A DNA stretch of 64,000 bases from UBA5078 sp964538025 (GTDB lineage: Bacteria > Pseudomonadota > Gammaproteobacteria > Pseudomonadales > Pseudohongiellaceae). The stretch's first letter is position 1. Each line of letters starts with the position of its first letter. The translations under genes and the position numbers were made by a program. Below the pieces are notes generated by a model. That model was not told the origin of the DNA. It saw nothing but the letters and a program-made list of their open reading frames with translations, and made no database searches. Shown here one piece after another: positions 50,682 through 59,716 of this stretch. The DNA is taken from contig CAZICZ010000006.1 of the NCBI GenBank assembly GCA_964538025.1, positions 1 to 64,000 of the forward strand, in the 5' to 3' direction.

Positions 50682-51851
50682 TCAGAGGCAATAGTGCCGG
50701 ATCAGCGCCTTCAGAATCTCGAGGAATCGGGGCACACGATCGAGCGCCAGGAATTCATCCGGCTGGTGTGCCTGGTCAATATCGCCCGGCCCCAGCACGA
50801 GAGTGTCCATGCCCAAGCGCTGCAAAAGAGGGGCTTCGGTGCCAAAGGCAACCGTGGCGGCGGCGTGTCCCGTCAGTTTTTCCGCCGTCACGACGAGCGG
50901 GTTTTTCGGGTCCGTGTAAAAGGCCGGCAGTCCCGCAAACAAGGGCGCGATGTTCGCTTTAACACCGTGACGTTCTGCGATGGGAAGCACACGCTGGCGG
51001 ATCTCCTCGCGCATGGCCTCGATTTCCATGCCAGGCATCAGCCGGATATCAAATTCCAGTCGGCATTGGCCGCAGATGCGGTTGGGATTATCGCCGCCAT
51101 GAATGCAGCCCAGGTTGAGGGTAGGGCGCGGGAGCGTGAACAGGGGATTCTGGTAGCGTGTCTGCAAATCCTGGCGAAAACGAATCAACTCACCGATGAC
51201 CTCATGCATGGCCTCCAGTGCGTTATGCCCCAGGGATGGGTCGGAGGAATGTCCGCTCTGCCCGAGCAAATCAATGGATTCCATCATAATGCCCTTATGG
51301 GCGTTTATCGGGCGCAGGCCTGTGGGCTCGCCGATGATGGCGCAGCGTGCCCGCGGCCGTCCCAGCTGCGCCAGCGTACGGGCCCCCTGCATGGAGGTTT
51401 CCTCATCGGCGGTCGCCAGCACGATCAGTGGCTGGCGAAACGCAATGCCCTCGAAGGCTTTCAGGGCTTCCATGATCAGCGCAAAAAAACTCTTCATGTC
51501 GGTGCTGCCCAAGCCGTAAAGTCGCCCGTCCTTTTCGGTGAGCCTGAACGGATTCACATTCCATAACGCTTCATCCAGGGGCACCGTATCGGTATGCCCT
51601 GCAAGAACCAATCCGCCGGGCCCCGTGCCGCGAGTCGCGATCAGGTTCCATTTGGCATTGCCTGCGGTTGCTGCGCTGGTGGGAGCACTGGCAATGCGTT
51701 CACAGGAAAAATCGCGCGCTTCAAGCTGCTCAGCAAGGTAATCGATGACGGCAACATTGCTGATGTCGAAGGCAGGGTTCGCCGAGCTGACGCTGGGGCG
51801 GCTGATCAGTGCATCAAGATGTGCAAACAGCGTGTCGGATGAAGGGGTCAT
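50682..51851 (-). CDS. argE: Acetylornithine deacetylase
   Basis: ArgE is a zinc M20 hydrolase that frees ornithine from N-acetylornithine. In its 389 residues the metal-site motifs are LAGHTDTVP (H, D), LGSTDMKSFFA (D), ATADEETSMQG (catalytic E and metal E) and a C-terminal histidine in GPGDIDQAHQPDE. It lies 54 bases upstream of argA, the same pairing as in Pseudomonas, although linear pathways are unusual where an OAT-type ArgJ exists; argJ is not in this window. Confidence 0.94.
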   Translation of the reverse strand: MTPSSDTLFAHLDALISRPSVSSANPAFDISNVAVIDYLAEQLEARDFSCERIASAPTSAATAGNAKWNLIATRGTGPGGLVLAGHTDTVPLDEALWNVNPFRLTEKDGRLYGLGSTDMKSFFALIMEALKAFEGIAFRQPLIVLATADEETSMQGARTLAQLGRPRARCAIIGEPTGLRPINAHKGIMMESIDLLGQSGHSSDPSLGHNALEAMHEVIGELIRFRQDLQTRYQNPLFTLPRPTLNLGCIHGGDNPNRICGQCRLEFDIRLMPGMEIEAMREEIRQRVLPIAERHGVKANIAPLFAGLPAFYTDPKNPLVVTAEKLTGHAAATVAFGTEAPLLQRLGMDTLVLGPGDIDQAHQPDEFLALDRVPRFLEILKALIRHYCL

Positions 51852-51972
51852 TTGCCCCCCTTAAGGCAACAGAAACAAGGGGTGCGGCGGCGTTGTTTTC
51901 CTGACGAGGGTGAGAAAGACATGCGGCGCTCCTGTTGAGTGAAATTGGCGAGAGGCACAAGGGTGGGCAGTC

Positions 51973-53133
51973 TTACAAAAACGCTTCCAGCACCGTATTG
52001 AGGAATTGTTCTCCTTTCACGGTAGGGCGATAGGCATTGTCATCCTGGGTCAGTAGCCCCTGTGTCTGCAGGGATGATACCTGCTTTTCAATACTGTCGA
52101 AACCGAGTCCGGTGAGCGATTCAAACTGCGCGGCAGTGAATCCTTCCCGCAGGCGCAGGACATTGAGCAGGTATTCGATGGCGAGGTCGTCTTGCGCGAT
52201 TGGCGTGCACTCGGCGGGACCACTCCCCGCGCGCTGCAGATAGTGATCGGGCTGTTTGTGCTGGCGCGTGCGCAGTATCCGTCCCTCGGCGGGTAGCGTG
52301 AATTTGCCATGAGCGCCGGCCCCGATGCCGATATAGTCCCCGAAGCGCCAGTAATTGAGGTTGTGGCGAGCACGTCGTCCCTGCCGGGCGAAGGCCGAGA
52401 TTTCATAGCGCTGATACCCGTGTTCGGTCATCCAGGCAAGGCCGGATTCTTGAATGTCGATGAGAGTGTCTTCTTCCGGCAGGACGGGCGGTCGCTTGTA
52501 GAACTCTGTGTTGGGTTCGATGGTCAGTTGATACCAGGACAGATGTTCCGGCGCCAGCAGATGTGCCTGCTCCAAATCTCGCAATGCGGCCTCGACCGTC
52601 TGCCCCTTCAGACCGTACATCAGATCGATATTCAGGTTGTCGAATCCCGCTGCTCTGGCAAATGCTACCGCACGGCGAGCATCGTCACTGCCGTGAATGC
52701 GCCCCAGTTGCTGCAGCTGCAGATCATCGAAGCTCTGCACACCCAGCGAAAGCCGGGTGATGCCTACCCGTCGATAATCGGCAAAGCGCTCGCGCTCCGC
52801 AGTGCCCGGATTGGCTTCCAGTGTAATTTCGATGTCCCGCGCAAACGGGACCAGGGCCTGCACCTCGGCAAACAAGCGCTCGTAGGCAGAGGCGCTGAAC
52901 AGACTGGGCGTGCCACCGCCGATGAAAACGGAGCCAAGCGAGCGACCCTGCACCATCGGAAGAGCCACCCGAACATCCTGTATCAGGGCGCTGACGTACG
53001 CGTCCTCCGGCAACGCGCCCGCGCGTTGATGCGAGTTGAAATCGCAGTACGGACATTTGCGCACGCACCACGGTATATGGACATAGAGACTCAGCGGGGG
53101 AAGCGACAGCCGGGAAGGTTCACTCTGCGCCAT
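51973..53133 (-). CDS. hemW: Radical SAM family haem chaperone HemW
   Basis: HemW is related to coproporphyrinogen dehydrogenase but delivers haem to membrane targets. The 386-residue protein has the radical SAM motif CVRKCPYC (C-x3-C-x2-C). The first is preceded by SLYVHIPW, and FIGGGTPSLF and the HemW-type C-terminal domain (~residues 280–386) follow. The extra cysteine of HemN enzymes (CxxxCxxCxC) is absent; the next residues are DFN. The ATG at 53133 leaves 8 bases after rdgB, the usual neighbour. Confidence 0.94.
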   Translation of the reverse strand: MAQSEPSRLSLPPLSLYVHIPWCVRKCPYCDFNSHQRAGALPEDAYVSALIQDVRVALPMVQGRSLGSVFIGGGTPSLFSASAYERLFAEVQALVPFARDIEITLEANPGTAERERFADYRRVGITRLSLGVQSFDDLQLQQLGRIHGSDDARRAVAFARAAGFDNLNIDLMYGLKGQTVEAALRDLEQAHLLAPEHLSWYQLTIEPNTEFYKRPPVLPEEDTLIDIQESGLAWMTEHGYQRYEISAFARQGRRARHNLNYWRFGDYIGIGAGAHGKFTLPAEGRILRTRQHKQPDHYLQRAGSGPAECTPIAQDDLAIEYLLNVLRLREGFTAAQFESLTGLGFDSIEKQVSSLQTQGLLTQDDNAYRPTVKGEQFLNTVLEAFL

Positions 53134-53141
53134 TGGGAGAG

Positions 53142-53750
53142 TCACGGCAGCACGTCGCGCTGCATTTTCCACTGGGCAAGCAGGGCGCGCAGTGCCTGAC
53201 CGCGATGACTGATGCTGTTCTTGATCGAGGGGTCCAGTTGCGCAGACGCACAGTGATGGCTTGGCACGTAGAACAGGGGATCATAGCCGAAGCCGTTGTC
53301 TCCGGCAGGGGCGTGCAGGATGCGCCCCTCCCACGTGCCCTGGCAGATCAGCGGCATCGGGTCCGTCGCATGGCGCATATACACGATGACACATTGAAAC
53401 CGCGCGCTGCGCTGTGCGTCTGGCACATCGGCAAGTGCGGCCAGTAGTTTGGCATTGTTCTCGGTGTCGCTGGCGCCCGGTCCCGCATAGCGCGCGGAGT
53501 AGATTCCGGGTTGTCCCGACAGGGCATCCACCTCGAGCCCTGAATCGTCTGCCATGGCCGGAAGCCCGGTCGCGGCCGATGCATGACGGGCCTTGAGAAT
53601 CGCATTTTCCACGAAGCTGAGACCGGTTTCATCGGCGTCCGTGACGCCGAGGCTGCGTTGGGTGACAAAGTGAATGTCCTCGCTTCCAAGCATGTGCTGG
53701 AACTCGCGCAGTTTTCCGGGATTGCCAGTGGCAAGGACGATCTTCTTCAT
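53142..53750 (-). CDS. rdgB: dITP/XTP pyrophosphatase
   Basis: RdgB hydrolyses non-canonical purine triphosphates (dITP, XTP). The 202-residue product starts MKKIVLATGNPGKLREF, the nucleotide-binding loop, and contains ADDSGLEVDAL, GFGYDPLF and SHRGQALR, the standard HAM1 motifs. The ATG at 53750 fits the family. It lies between metW and hemW in one leftward operon. Confidence 0.95.
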   Translation of the reverse strand: MKKIVLATGNPGKLREFQHMLGSEDIHFVTQRSLGVTDADETGLSFVENAILKARHASAATGLPAMADDSGLEVDALSGQPGIYSARYAGPGASDTENNAKLLAALADVPDAQRSARFQCVIVYMRHATDPMPLICQGTWEGRILHAPAGDNGFGYDPLFYVPSHHCASAQLDPSIKNSISHRGQALRALLAQWKMQRDVLP

Positions 53751-53768
53751 ACGGCACTCACAGGGCAC

Positions 53769-54362
53769 TTAGCGACTGATGTGGTAGATGGCAGTTTCAC
53801 CCAACAGATTGGGCCACAGCCGAATCATCCAGCTCCCCTGATGCCGGTGATCCACGACGGTGCGGGAAATGACGCGAATCTGACGTTCGCGACACAGCAC
53901 GTCAAAATCCCGCACGGTACAGAAATGAATGTTGGGCGTGTTGTACCACTGATAGGGCATGAAGTTGGACACCGGCATTCTTCCCTTGAGGCCAAGATAA
54001 AAACGCGCACGCCAGTTGCCAAAATTGGGGAAGGTCACGATGCAGTTTTTTCCGATACGTAGCATCTCATCGATGAGAATGTCGGGATATCGTACGGCTT
54101 GCAGCGTCTGCGTCAGCAGGACCGTGTCAAAACTTTTGTCCTTGAAGTTTTTCAGACTCTTGTTGAGGTCCTGCTCAATGACATTGACCCCTTTGGCGAG
54201 ACATTTCTGAATATTGTCGGGCGCAATTTCCAGGCCGATCTCGGACACGCCTTTGTGCTGCTTCAGGTATTCAAGCAGGCTGCCGTCGCCGCAGCCAAGA
54301 TCAAGCACACGGCTACCCGGCGCTATCCAGTGCTGAATGATCGCAAGATCAGGGCGCATCAT
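53769..54362 (-). CDS. metW: Methionine biosynthesis protein MetW
   Basis: A 197-residue methyltransferase-fold protein needed, with MetX, for homoserine acylation in many proteobacteria. The SAM-like motif is SRVLDLGCGDGSLLEYL near the N-terminus. The ATG overlaps the metX stop as ATGA, so the two are translationally coupled, the usual arrangement. Confidence 0.94.
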   Translation of the reverse strand: MMRPDLAIIQHWIAPGSRVLDLGCGDGSLLEYLKQHKGVSEIGLEIAPDNIQKCLAKGVNVIEQDLNKSLKNFKDKSFDTVLLTQTLQAVRYPDILIDEMLRIGKNCIVTFPNFGNWRARFYLGLKGRMPVSNFMPYQWYNTPNIHFCTVRDFDVLCRERQIRVISRTVVDHRHQGSWMIRLWPNLLGETAIYHISR

Positions 54363-55555
54363 GCGGTCACCTCTTCCTTGACGCGTTGCAGATAGGTTGA
54401 AAACGCTTCCAGGTAGCGAGGCACGGGAAGTAAAAAGGCGTCGTGTCCCTGGTCGGCTTCAATCTCGAGATAGCTGACCTGCTTGCCCGCGTCCAGCAGC
54501 GCATTGACGATCTCCCGCGAACGCTCCGGCGGAAAGCGCCAGTCCGAACTAAATGACATCAGCAGGAAGCGACATTCGCTGTTGGCGAAGGCGGCACTGA
54601 GGCTGCCATTGAAGTCCACGGTGGGGTCGAAGTAGTCGAGTGCCTTGGTCATCAGCAGATAGGTGTTGGCATCGAAGCGCTCGGAGAATCGCTCGCCTTG
54701 GTAGTGAAGATAACTTTCCACCTGAAAGTCTGCGTCCAGAGCAAAACTGAGCTTGCCTGTGCGCAGGTCGCGTCCGAAATTGCCGCCAATGGTTTCGTGA
54801 TTCTCAGCATCGCTGGTGCGCCCGAATTTGTCGCGCATGGCGCTGTCAGACAGATAGGTGATATGCCCCACCATGCGGGCCAGCATCACGCCCTTCTTGG
54901 GATAGGTACCTTGCTCCAGATAGCGTCCCCCGTGAAAGTGCGGGTCGGCCGTGATGGACTGCCGCGCCACCTCGTTAAACGCAATATTCTGTGCCGAAAG
55001 TTTAGGAGCCACAGCAATCATGATGGCGTGTCGCAAGCGTTTCGGATAGCTGATCGCCCAGCGCATGACCTGCATGCCGCCAAGACTGCCGCCCACCACC
55101 GCCGCCCACTGGGGAATGCCAAGACGGTCCATGAGGCGGACCTGACTGTTGACCCAGTCCCGGACTGTCACCACGGGAAAATCCGGGCCGTAATAGGTTC
55201 CGGTCTCGGGATTGATCGAGGTCGGGCCGGTGCTTCCCGCACAGCCGCCAAGGTTGTTCAGGCAGACCACGAAAAAGTGTCGGGTATCGATGGCCTTGCC
55301 CGGGCCGATGCACGAATCCCACCAGCCGGGTTTAGGGTCGTCGGCATGGTGATAGCCTGCGGCATGATGATCACCGCTCAGCGCATGACAGATGAGAATG
55401 GCGTTGGATCTGTCCGCATTCAGCGTGCCATAGGTTTCTATCATCAGGTCGTAAGAGGCAATCGTTTTACCGCTGCGCAGTGTCAGCGGTTCATCGAAGT
55501 GCAGGCACTGCGGCGCAACGATTCCAACAGAATTTTCAGGAAGTGATTTTGGCAT
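54359..55555 (-). CDS. metX: Homoserine O-acyltransferase MetX
   Basis: An alpha/beta-hydrolase-fold enzyme that activates homoserine for methionine synthesis. Of 398 residues, the nucleophile is in VVGGSLGGMQVMRW (GxSxGG), the Asp in SSDWRFPPE and the His in ADQGHDAFLLP. With a metW partner, pseudomonad-type MetX enzymes usually use succinyl-CoA rather than acetyl-CoA, but sequence alone does not decide this here. It is followed by metW with a four-base overlap. Confidence 0.94.
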   Translation of the reverse strand: MPKSLPENSVGIVAPQCLHFDEPLTLRSGKTIASYDLMIETYGTLNADRSNAILICHALSGDHHAAGYHHADDPKPGWWDSCIGPGKAIDTRHFFVVCLNNLGGCAGSTGPTSINPETGTYYGPDFPVVTVRDWVNSQVRLMDRLGIPQWAAVVGGSLGGMQVMRWAISYPKRLRHAIMIAVAPKLSAQNIAFNEVARQSITADPHFHGGRYLEQGTYPKKGVMLARMVGHITYLSDSAMRDKFGRTSDAENHETIGGNFGRDLRTGKLSFALDADFQVESYLHYQGERFSERFDANTYLLMTKALDYFDPTVDFNGSLSAAFANSECRFLLMSFSSDWRFPPERSREIVNALLDAGKQVSYLEIEADQGHDAFLLPVPRYLEAFSTYLQRVKEEVTA

Positions 55556-55562
55556 ATCTGTC

Positions 55563-55895
55563 TTAGCGCGTGTCCTGCTGATGGTCGTTGATGGAGGGGC
55601 TCACCTGCTGTAGCGATGTTGGCAGGCATTGCGGGCTGGAAACCCGGATGCGTTTGTGCCGGCTATTCTCGCCGCTGAGGATATTCACCCGTGCCTGAGG
55701 CACCTTGAACTGTTTGGCCAAAAATTTGATGAGATGCCGGTTTGCTTGTCCATCCACAGGGGGCGCGGTGATGCGTACCTTGATTTCGGCATCGCTGACC
55801 TCTGCAAACTCGTCCTTGACGGACTTGGGCTGCAGGCGACAACTCAGAATCAGGTCATCTCCCTGCCAGGAAAAATACGCTGCCTCGGTTCCCAT
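55563..55895 (-). CDS. yggU: DUF167 (YggU) family protein
   Basis: A 110-residue protein with the compact DUF167 fold: LILSCRLQPKSVKDEFAEV, IKVRITAPPVDGQANRHLIKFLAKQFKVP and VNILSGENSRHKRIRV are the family motifs. The C-terminal ~20 residues (PTSLQQVSPSINDHQ…) extend beyond the usual end. It lies between yggT and metX with gaps of 9 and 7 bases. The function is unknown. Confidence 0.93.
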   Translation of the reverse strand: MGTEAAYFSWQGDDLILSCRLQPKSVKDEFAEVSDAEIKVRITAPPVDGQANRHLIKFLAKQFKVPQARVNILSGENSRHKRIRVSSPQCLPTSLQQVSPSINDHQQDTR

Positions 55896-55904
55896 TAATG
55901 CCCC

Positions 55905-56483
55905 CTAAATCCCGAGGACCACGCGCGAATTGACCCCGATGGGATCGATCAGCACGATGCGCAGAATCTGCAGCGCCAGGAAGACAAAAATCGGTGAAAA
56001 GTCGAGTCCGCCCATGGACGGGAGCAGCCTTCGAAAGGGCGCCATCACCGGCTCCGTCAACTGTCGTACGAGAGACAGTGCCGGGTGTCCGCTGTAAGGC
56101 GCGATGAAACTGGCGATGATGGAAATCATCATCGCCCAGAAATAAATATTCAGGATGAAAGACAGCAGGCCAACGCTGGACCAACTGATTACCAGTCCGA
56201 TGCTGGGAATGGAAAATCCACTGAAGACGATCAGCAGTGCAGTGGCGATGCACTGCACGAGCAGCGCCAGCACAAGCGACGCAAAATCGAGGCCTCGATA
56301 CCCGGGAATGAAGCGGCGGAAAAAGCGCACGCCCGGATCCGTGATGCGCACGATGGCCTGCGTGAACGGGTTGTAAAAATCGGCGCGGGCCACCTGCAGC
56401 ATGAAGCGCAGCAGAATCGCAAGCACGTACATGCCCCCGAGGGTGCTCACCACCAGATACCCCACGCTACCGAATGCTCCCAT
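55905..56483 (-). CDS. yggT: YggT family inner-membrane protein
   Basis: A 192-residue membrane protein built of two YggT repeats, each with two membrane segments and the motif NPFTQAIVRITDPGVRFFRR or LVRQLTEPVMAPFRRLLP. Members are linked to osmotic tolerance and membrane integrity, with no defined mechanism. It follows proC by 50 bases and precedes yggU. Confidence 0.93.
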   Translation of the reverse strand: MGAFGSVGYLVVSTLGGMYVLAILLRFMLQVARADFYNPFTQAIVRITDPGVRFFRRFIPGYRGLDFASLVLALLVQCIATALLIVFSGFSIPSIGLVISWSSVGLLSFILNIYFWAMMISIIASFIAPYSGHPALSLVRQLTEPVMAPFRRLLPSMGGLDFSPIFVFLALQILRIVLIDPIGVNSRVVLGI

Positions 56484-56533
56484 CGTCCCGTCTCCTGTTG
56501 CTGCCTCTCAAGTGCCAATGCCTGCCGAGTGCT

Positions 56534-57343
56534 CTAGCCCGCCAGTTCCTCGGATCGTGTTTGCGCGGCGCGGATGGCCTGCGCCACCAGCGTTCTGAAG
56601 CCACCACTCTCGAACTGGCGAATCGCCGCTTCGGTCGTGCCGCCGGGCGAGGTTACCCGACGCCGTAATTCCTGTGGCGGCACATCGCTGGTCGCCGCGA
56701 GGCTTGCCGCACCGAGAGCTGTTTGCAGCGTCAGTGCCCGTGCCATTTCCGCAGAGAGACCACAGGCGATGCCCGCTTCTTCCATCGCCTCCATGAGCAG
56801 GAAGAAATACGCCGGACCGCTGCCCGACAGTGCTGTGACCGCGTTGATATCCTCTTCACGGGTCAACCAGCGACAGATGCCCACTGCGGCCAGAATTTCT
56901 TCCGCCAGTGCCGCCTGTGCGGTGCTGGTCGCGCCATTCGCAAACAGGCCGGTGGCGCCCATGGACACCAGTGCCGGCGTGTTGGGCATGCAGCGGACAA
57001 GCGCCTGCTCAGCCCCCAACCAGCCTTCGAGCGCGGCAAGCGAAATGCCCGCGGCGATGGAGATGATCAGGCATCCTGATGCGGGAAGAACCGGTCGCAG
57101 ACTTTCGCACACTAGTGCCATGCCCTGCGGTTTCACCGCAAGAACCACGACCTGTGCATCACGGGCCACCTGCGCCATGCTGCCTGTGCGGATGCCACAT
57201 TCCTGCTGCAGGGTGCGCAGCTTTTCGTCGTCAAGATCGCAGGCGGCAATATTCTGTGGAGGGACACCCTTTCCGATCAATCCGCGAATCAGGCTGTTGG
57301 CCATATTGCCCGCGCCAATAAATGCTATCTTGCTGTTATTCAA
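56534..57343 (-). CDS. proC: Pyrroline-5-carboxylate reductase
   Basis: ProC makes proline from pyrroline-5-carboxylate with NAD(P)H. The 269 residues include the Rossmann motif KIAFIGAGNMANSLIRG at the start and the C-terminal ALSGSGPAYFFLLMEAMEEAG and TSPGGTTEAAI motifs of the active-site dimer. In pseudomonads yggS and pilT precede proC; here both are missing and a response regulator stands head to head with it. Confidence 0.95.
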   Translation of the reverse strand: MNNSKIAFIGAGNMANSLIRGLIGKGVPPQNIAACDLDDEKLRTLQQECGIRTGSMAQVARDAQVVVLAVKPQGMALVCESLRPVLPASGCLIISIAAGISLAALEGWLGAEQALVRCMPNTPALVSMGATGLFANGATSTAQAALAEEILAAVGICRWLTREEDINAVTALSGSGPAYFFLLMEAMEEAGIACGLSAEMARALTLQTALGAASLAATSDVPPQELRRRVTSPGGTTEAAIRQFESGGFRTLVAQAIRAAQTRSEELAG

Positions 57344-57465
57344 TGAATTTCCCCATGTCTTTCGTAAGCGGTCTGCTGCCTGTCACGGCGTGCGCTATTC
57401 TAGCGTAAGTTGGGAGACAACGGCATCCTGAAGACGTGAGGGGATTCCCGCCACTCCTCCTGCAT

Positions 57466-57484
57466 CACCCCTACTCTGGGGGTG
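57466..57484. promoter_or_regulatory. Palindrome upstream of the response regulator gene
   Basis: CACCCC (57466–57471) and GGGGTG (57479–57484) flank TACTCTG. It lies about 60 bases before the regulator start and 120 before proC on the other strand. It is a candidate operator for the NarL/FixJ-type regulator itself. Confidence 0.45.
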
Positions 57485-57545
57485 GAGCTGCGAGAGGGGC
57501 GGCGCTAAGCTGTGCCCTCCTGTGAGACAGTTCGCGAGGTGCGAT

Positions 57546-58193
57546 GTGAAATTCGGCTTGGTGGTGGAGGATTTACCAGAGGCGCGCGATTGGCTGGTGG
57601 CCGTCATGGCTGACGCGTTTCCGGGAATCGTGATCGCCACGGCGGCGAGTCTGCGGGAGGGGCGCGATCAGCTGGCGAGCCAGCTGCCCGATGTCGCTCT
57701 GATCGATATTGGCTTGCCTGATGGTTCCGGCATCGACCTGATCGCACAACTCAATCGGGACCAGCCCCAGGTACTGTCGGTGGTCACGAGCGTCTTTGAT
57801 GACGATACCCATCTGTTTTCCGCCCTGGGGGCTGGTGCTTCGGGTTATCTCCTGAAGGATCAGAGCCGTGAAGACCTCACGGCCATGCTCTGTCGCATCG
57901 TGGAGGGGCAACCACCGCTGTCACCGGCGATTGCGCGCCGTCTGCTCGGATTTTTCGGGCCCCGAGAAACGGTGCAGGAAGAGGAAACGGTGCTGACCGC
58001 CCGTGAGCGTGATGTGCTGGCCCTGATCGCCAAGGGCTATACCACCGCGAAGGTGGCCGAACTCCTCAACATTACCCGCAACACAGCGTCGGGCTACGTC
58101 AAACTTATTTACCGCAAGCTCAATATTTCCAGTCGAGCGGAAGCGGCGCTGGAGGCCTCGCGCCGCGGCATTGTTTCTCCCGAAGCGAGCTGA
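57546..58193 (+). CDS. NarL/FixJ-type response regulator
   Basis: A 215-residue two-domain regulator. The receiver domain has E8-D9, phospho-acceptor D54 in ALIDIGLPDG, the switch T/S in VVTSVFDDD and K in YLLKDQSRED. The LuxR-type HTH follows (~residues 145–205: LTARERDVLALIAKGYTTAKVA…NTASGYVKLIYRKL). GTG at 57546 is chosen because GAGG lies 7 bases upstream; an earlier GTG at 57522 would add eight residues before the receiver. No histidine kinase is adjacent, so it is an orphan here. Confidence 0.92.
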   Translation: MKFGLVVEDLPEARDWLVAVMADAFPGIVIATAASLREGRDQLASQLPDVALIDIGLPDGSGIDLIAQLNRDQPQVLSVVTSVFDDDTHLFSALGAGASGYLLKDQSREDLTAMLCRIVEGQPPLSPAIARRLLGFFGPRETVQEEETVLTARERDVLALIAKGYTTAKVAELLNITRNTASGYVKLIYRKLNISSRAEAALEASRRGIVSPEAS

Positions 58194-58214
58194 AAGCGTC
58201 CGCCTCTCCTGTGC

Positions 58215-58243
58215 TTGACAAACCCGCGTGAATACAGACTAAT
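58215..58243 (+). promoter_or_regulatory. Sigma-70 promoter of the M20 peptidase–cupin unit
   Basis: A perfect TTGACA (58215–58220) is followed after 17 bases by ACTAAT (58238–58243). The leader to the GTG at 58290 is about 40 bases. Confidence 0.6.
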
Positions 58244-58289
58244 CGGTCCAGTGAACCGCAACGCCGACGCGTATTCTCTGGAGGTCCCC

Positions 58290-59702
58290 GTGACGCACAC
58301 TTTCCGTTTGACACTTCTCGCCGCCTGCATGCTGGGGCAATCGATCACCGCCCAAGCCGCGGACATCGCCTGGACAGACACCCAGAGCGAAACACTCGAG
58401 CATTTTCAGGCCATGGTGCGCATGGACACTGCCGATCCCCCCGGCCGGGAAGTGGATCTGACACACTACCTGGCCTCCGTGCTGGAAGCCGAAGGCATTG
58501 AATATGAAATTTTTGCACGGGAAGAAAACCGCCCGAATCTGGTGGCGCGGCTCAAAGGCAATGGCAGCAAGGAACCCTTGTTGCTGATGGCGCATCAGGA
58601 CACCGTGAACGTTGATGCGACAAAATGGACCTTCCCACCCCACAGCGCCACACGGGATGGCGGCTGGATTTACGGGCGCGGCACTGTCGATGACAAAGAC
58701 AATCTGGTGGCGGCACTCATGAGCATGATCCTGCTCAAGAGACAAGGCGTTGCGCTCGACCGTGACGTTATCTTCCTCGCGGAATCGGGTGAGGAAGGGG
58801 CAACGCAGATCGGTATTCAGTTCATGGTGGAAAACCACTTCGACAAAATCGATGCGGAGTTCTGCCTCGCTGAGGGTGCAAGTGTCGTTCGTCAGGAAGG
58901 CAAGGTGTTTTACGCCTCGGTGCAGACCGTTGAAAAACTGCCACGCGCGATGGTGCTCACCAGCAACGGCATCGCCGGTCATGGCTCTGTGCCTCTCCAA
59001 AGCAATGCGATCGTGGCACTCTCGCGTGCGGTCGCCACGATCGCCGATTGGCAGCCGCCGATTCGTCTCAGTGATACAACGACTTCCTATTTCTCCAAAC
59101 TTGCGGCGATCTCCGAACCCGAGGCTGCCGCACGCTATCGCGCGTTGCTGAACCCCACTTCTGCTGAGGGGCGCGAAACGCTGAATTACATGAAACAGTA
59201 CGAGCCCCGCAATGCCGCCGTGCTGTTCAGCACCATTTCTCCCAATATTGTGGATGGCGGGTATCGGGTCAACGTGATTCCCTCCGATGCCAGTGCGACC
59301 CTGGATGTGCGCCTGTTGCCTGACGAGGATGCTCCCCGGTTCATGGAACTGGTACGAGAGGCCATTAATGACCCTGCTGTGAATGTGGAATGGGCCGCCC
59401 GGAATGAGCGTCCTGGCGCCTCGACATCGCTGGACACGGACGCCTATAGGACGATCGAAGCTGTCTACGGGACGCTGTACAACGCTCCCGTGCTTCCGGT
59501 CATGAGTACCGGTGCGACGGACATGGCCTATCTTCGCGCCAGAGGCGTGCAATGCTACGGTGTAGGGCCGGCGATTGATGCCGAAGATGGCCCCCTTGGT
59601 TTTGGTGCTCACAGTGATCAGGAAAGAATTATCGAAGAGGAACTTTACCGCTTCGTGCAGGCGCATTACGAAATTGTGGAGCGCCTGGCAGCGACCCAGT
59701 AA
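58290..59702 (+). CDS. Secreted M20 family metallopeptidase
   Basis: A 470-residue zinc peptidase with a signal peptide (VTHTFRLTLLAACMLG…, cleavage near AQAADI). Metal-site motifs are LLMAHQDTV (H, D), GRGTVDDKDNL (bridging D), AESGEEG (catalytic E and metal E) and the C-terminal H in FGAHSDQER. The dimerisation domain (~190–330) includes GHGSVPL. The GTG at 58290 has GGAGG 5 bases upstream. It differs from ArgE/DapE in being exported, so it probably cleaves periplasmic peptides or amino-acid conjugates. A cupin gene follows 14 bases later. Confidence 0.92.
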   Translation: MTHTFRLTLLAACMLGQSITAQAADIAWTDTQSETLEHFQAMVRMDTADPPGREVDLTHYLASVLEAEGIEYEIFAREENRPNLVARLKGNGSKEPLLLMAHQDTVNVDATKWTFPPHSATRDGGWIYGRGTVDDKDNLVAALMSMILLKRQGVALDRDVIFLAESGEEGATQIGIQFMVENHFDKIDAEFCLAEGASVVRQEGKVFYASVQTVEKLPRAMVLTSNGIAGHGSVPLQSNAIVALSRAVATIADWQPPIRLSDTTTSYFSKLAAISEPEAAARYRALLNPTSAEGRETLNYMKQYEPRNAAVLFSTISPNIVDGGYRVNVIPSDASATLDVRLLPDEDAPRFMELVREAINDPAVNVEWAARNERPGASTSLDTDAYRTIEAVYGTLYNAPVLPVMSTGATDMAYLRARGVQCYGVGPAIDAEDGPLGFGAHSDQERIIEEELYRFVQAHYEIVERLAATQ

Positions 59703-59716
59703 AGGAGGGCGGTGCA

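Noticed and set aside
55563..55895. The extended C-terminus of the YggU protein as a frameshift
   Set aside because: The frame closes a few bases before metX with no competing frame; a short family-variable tail is the simpler explanation.
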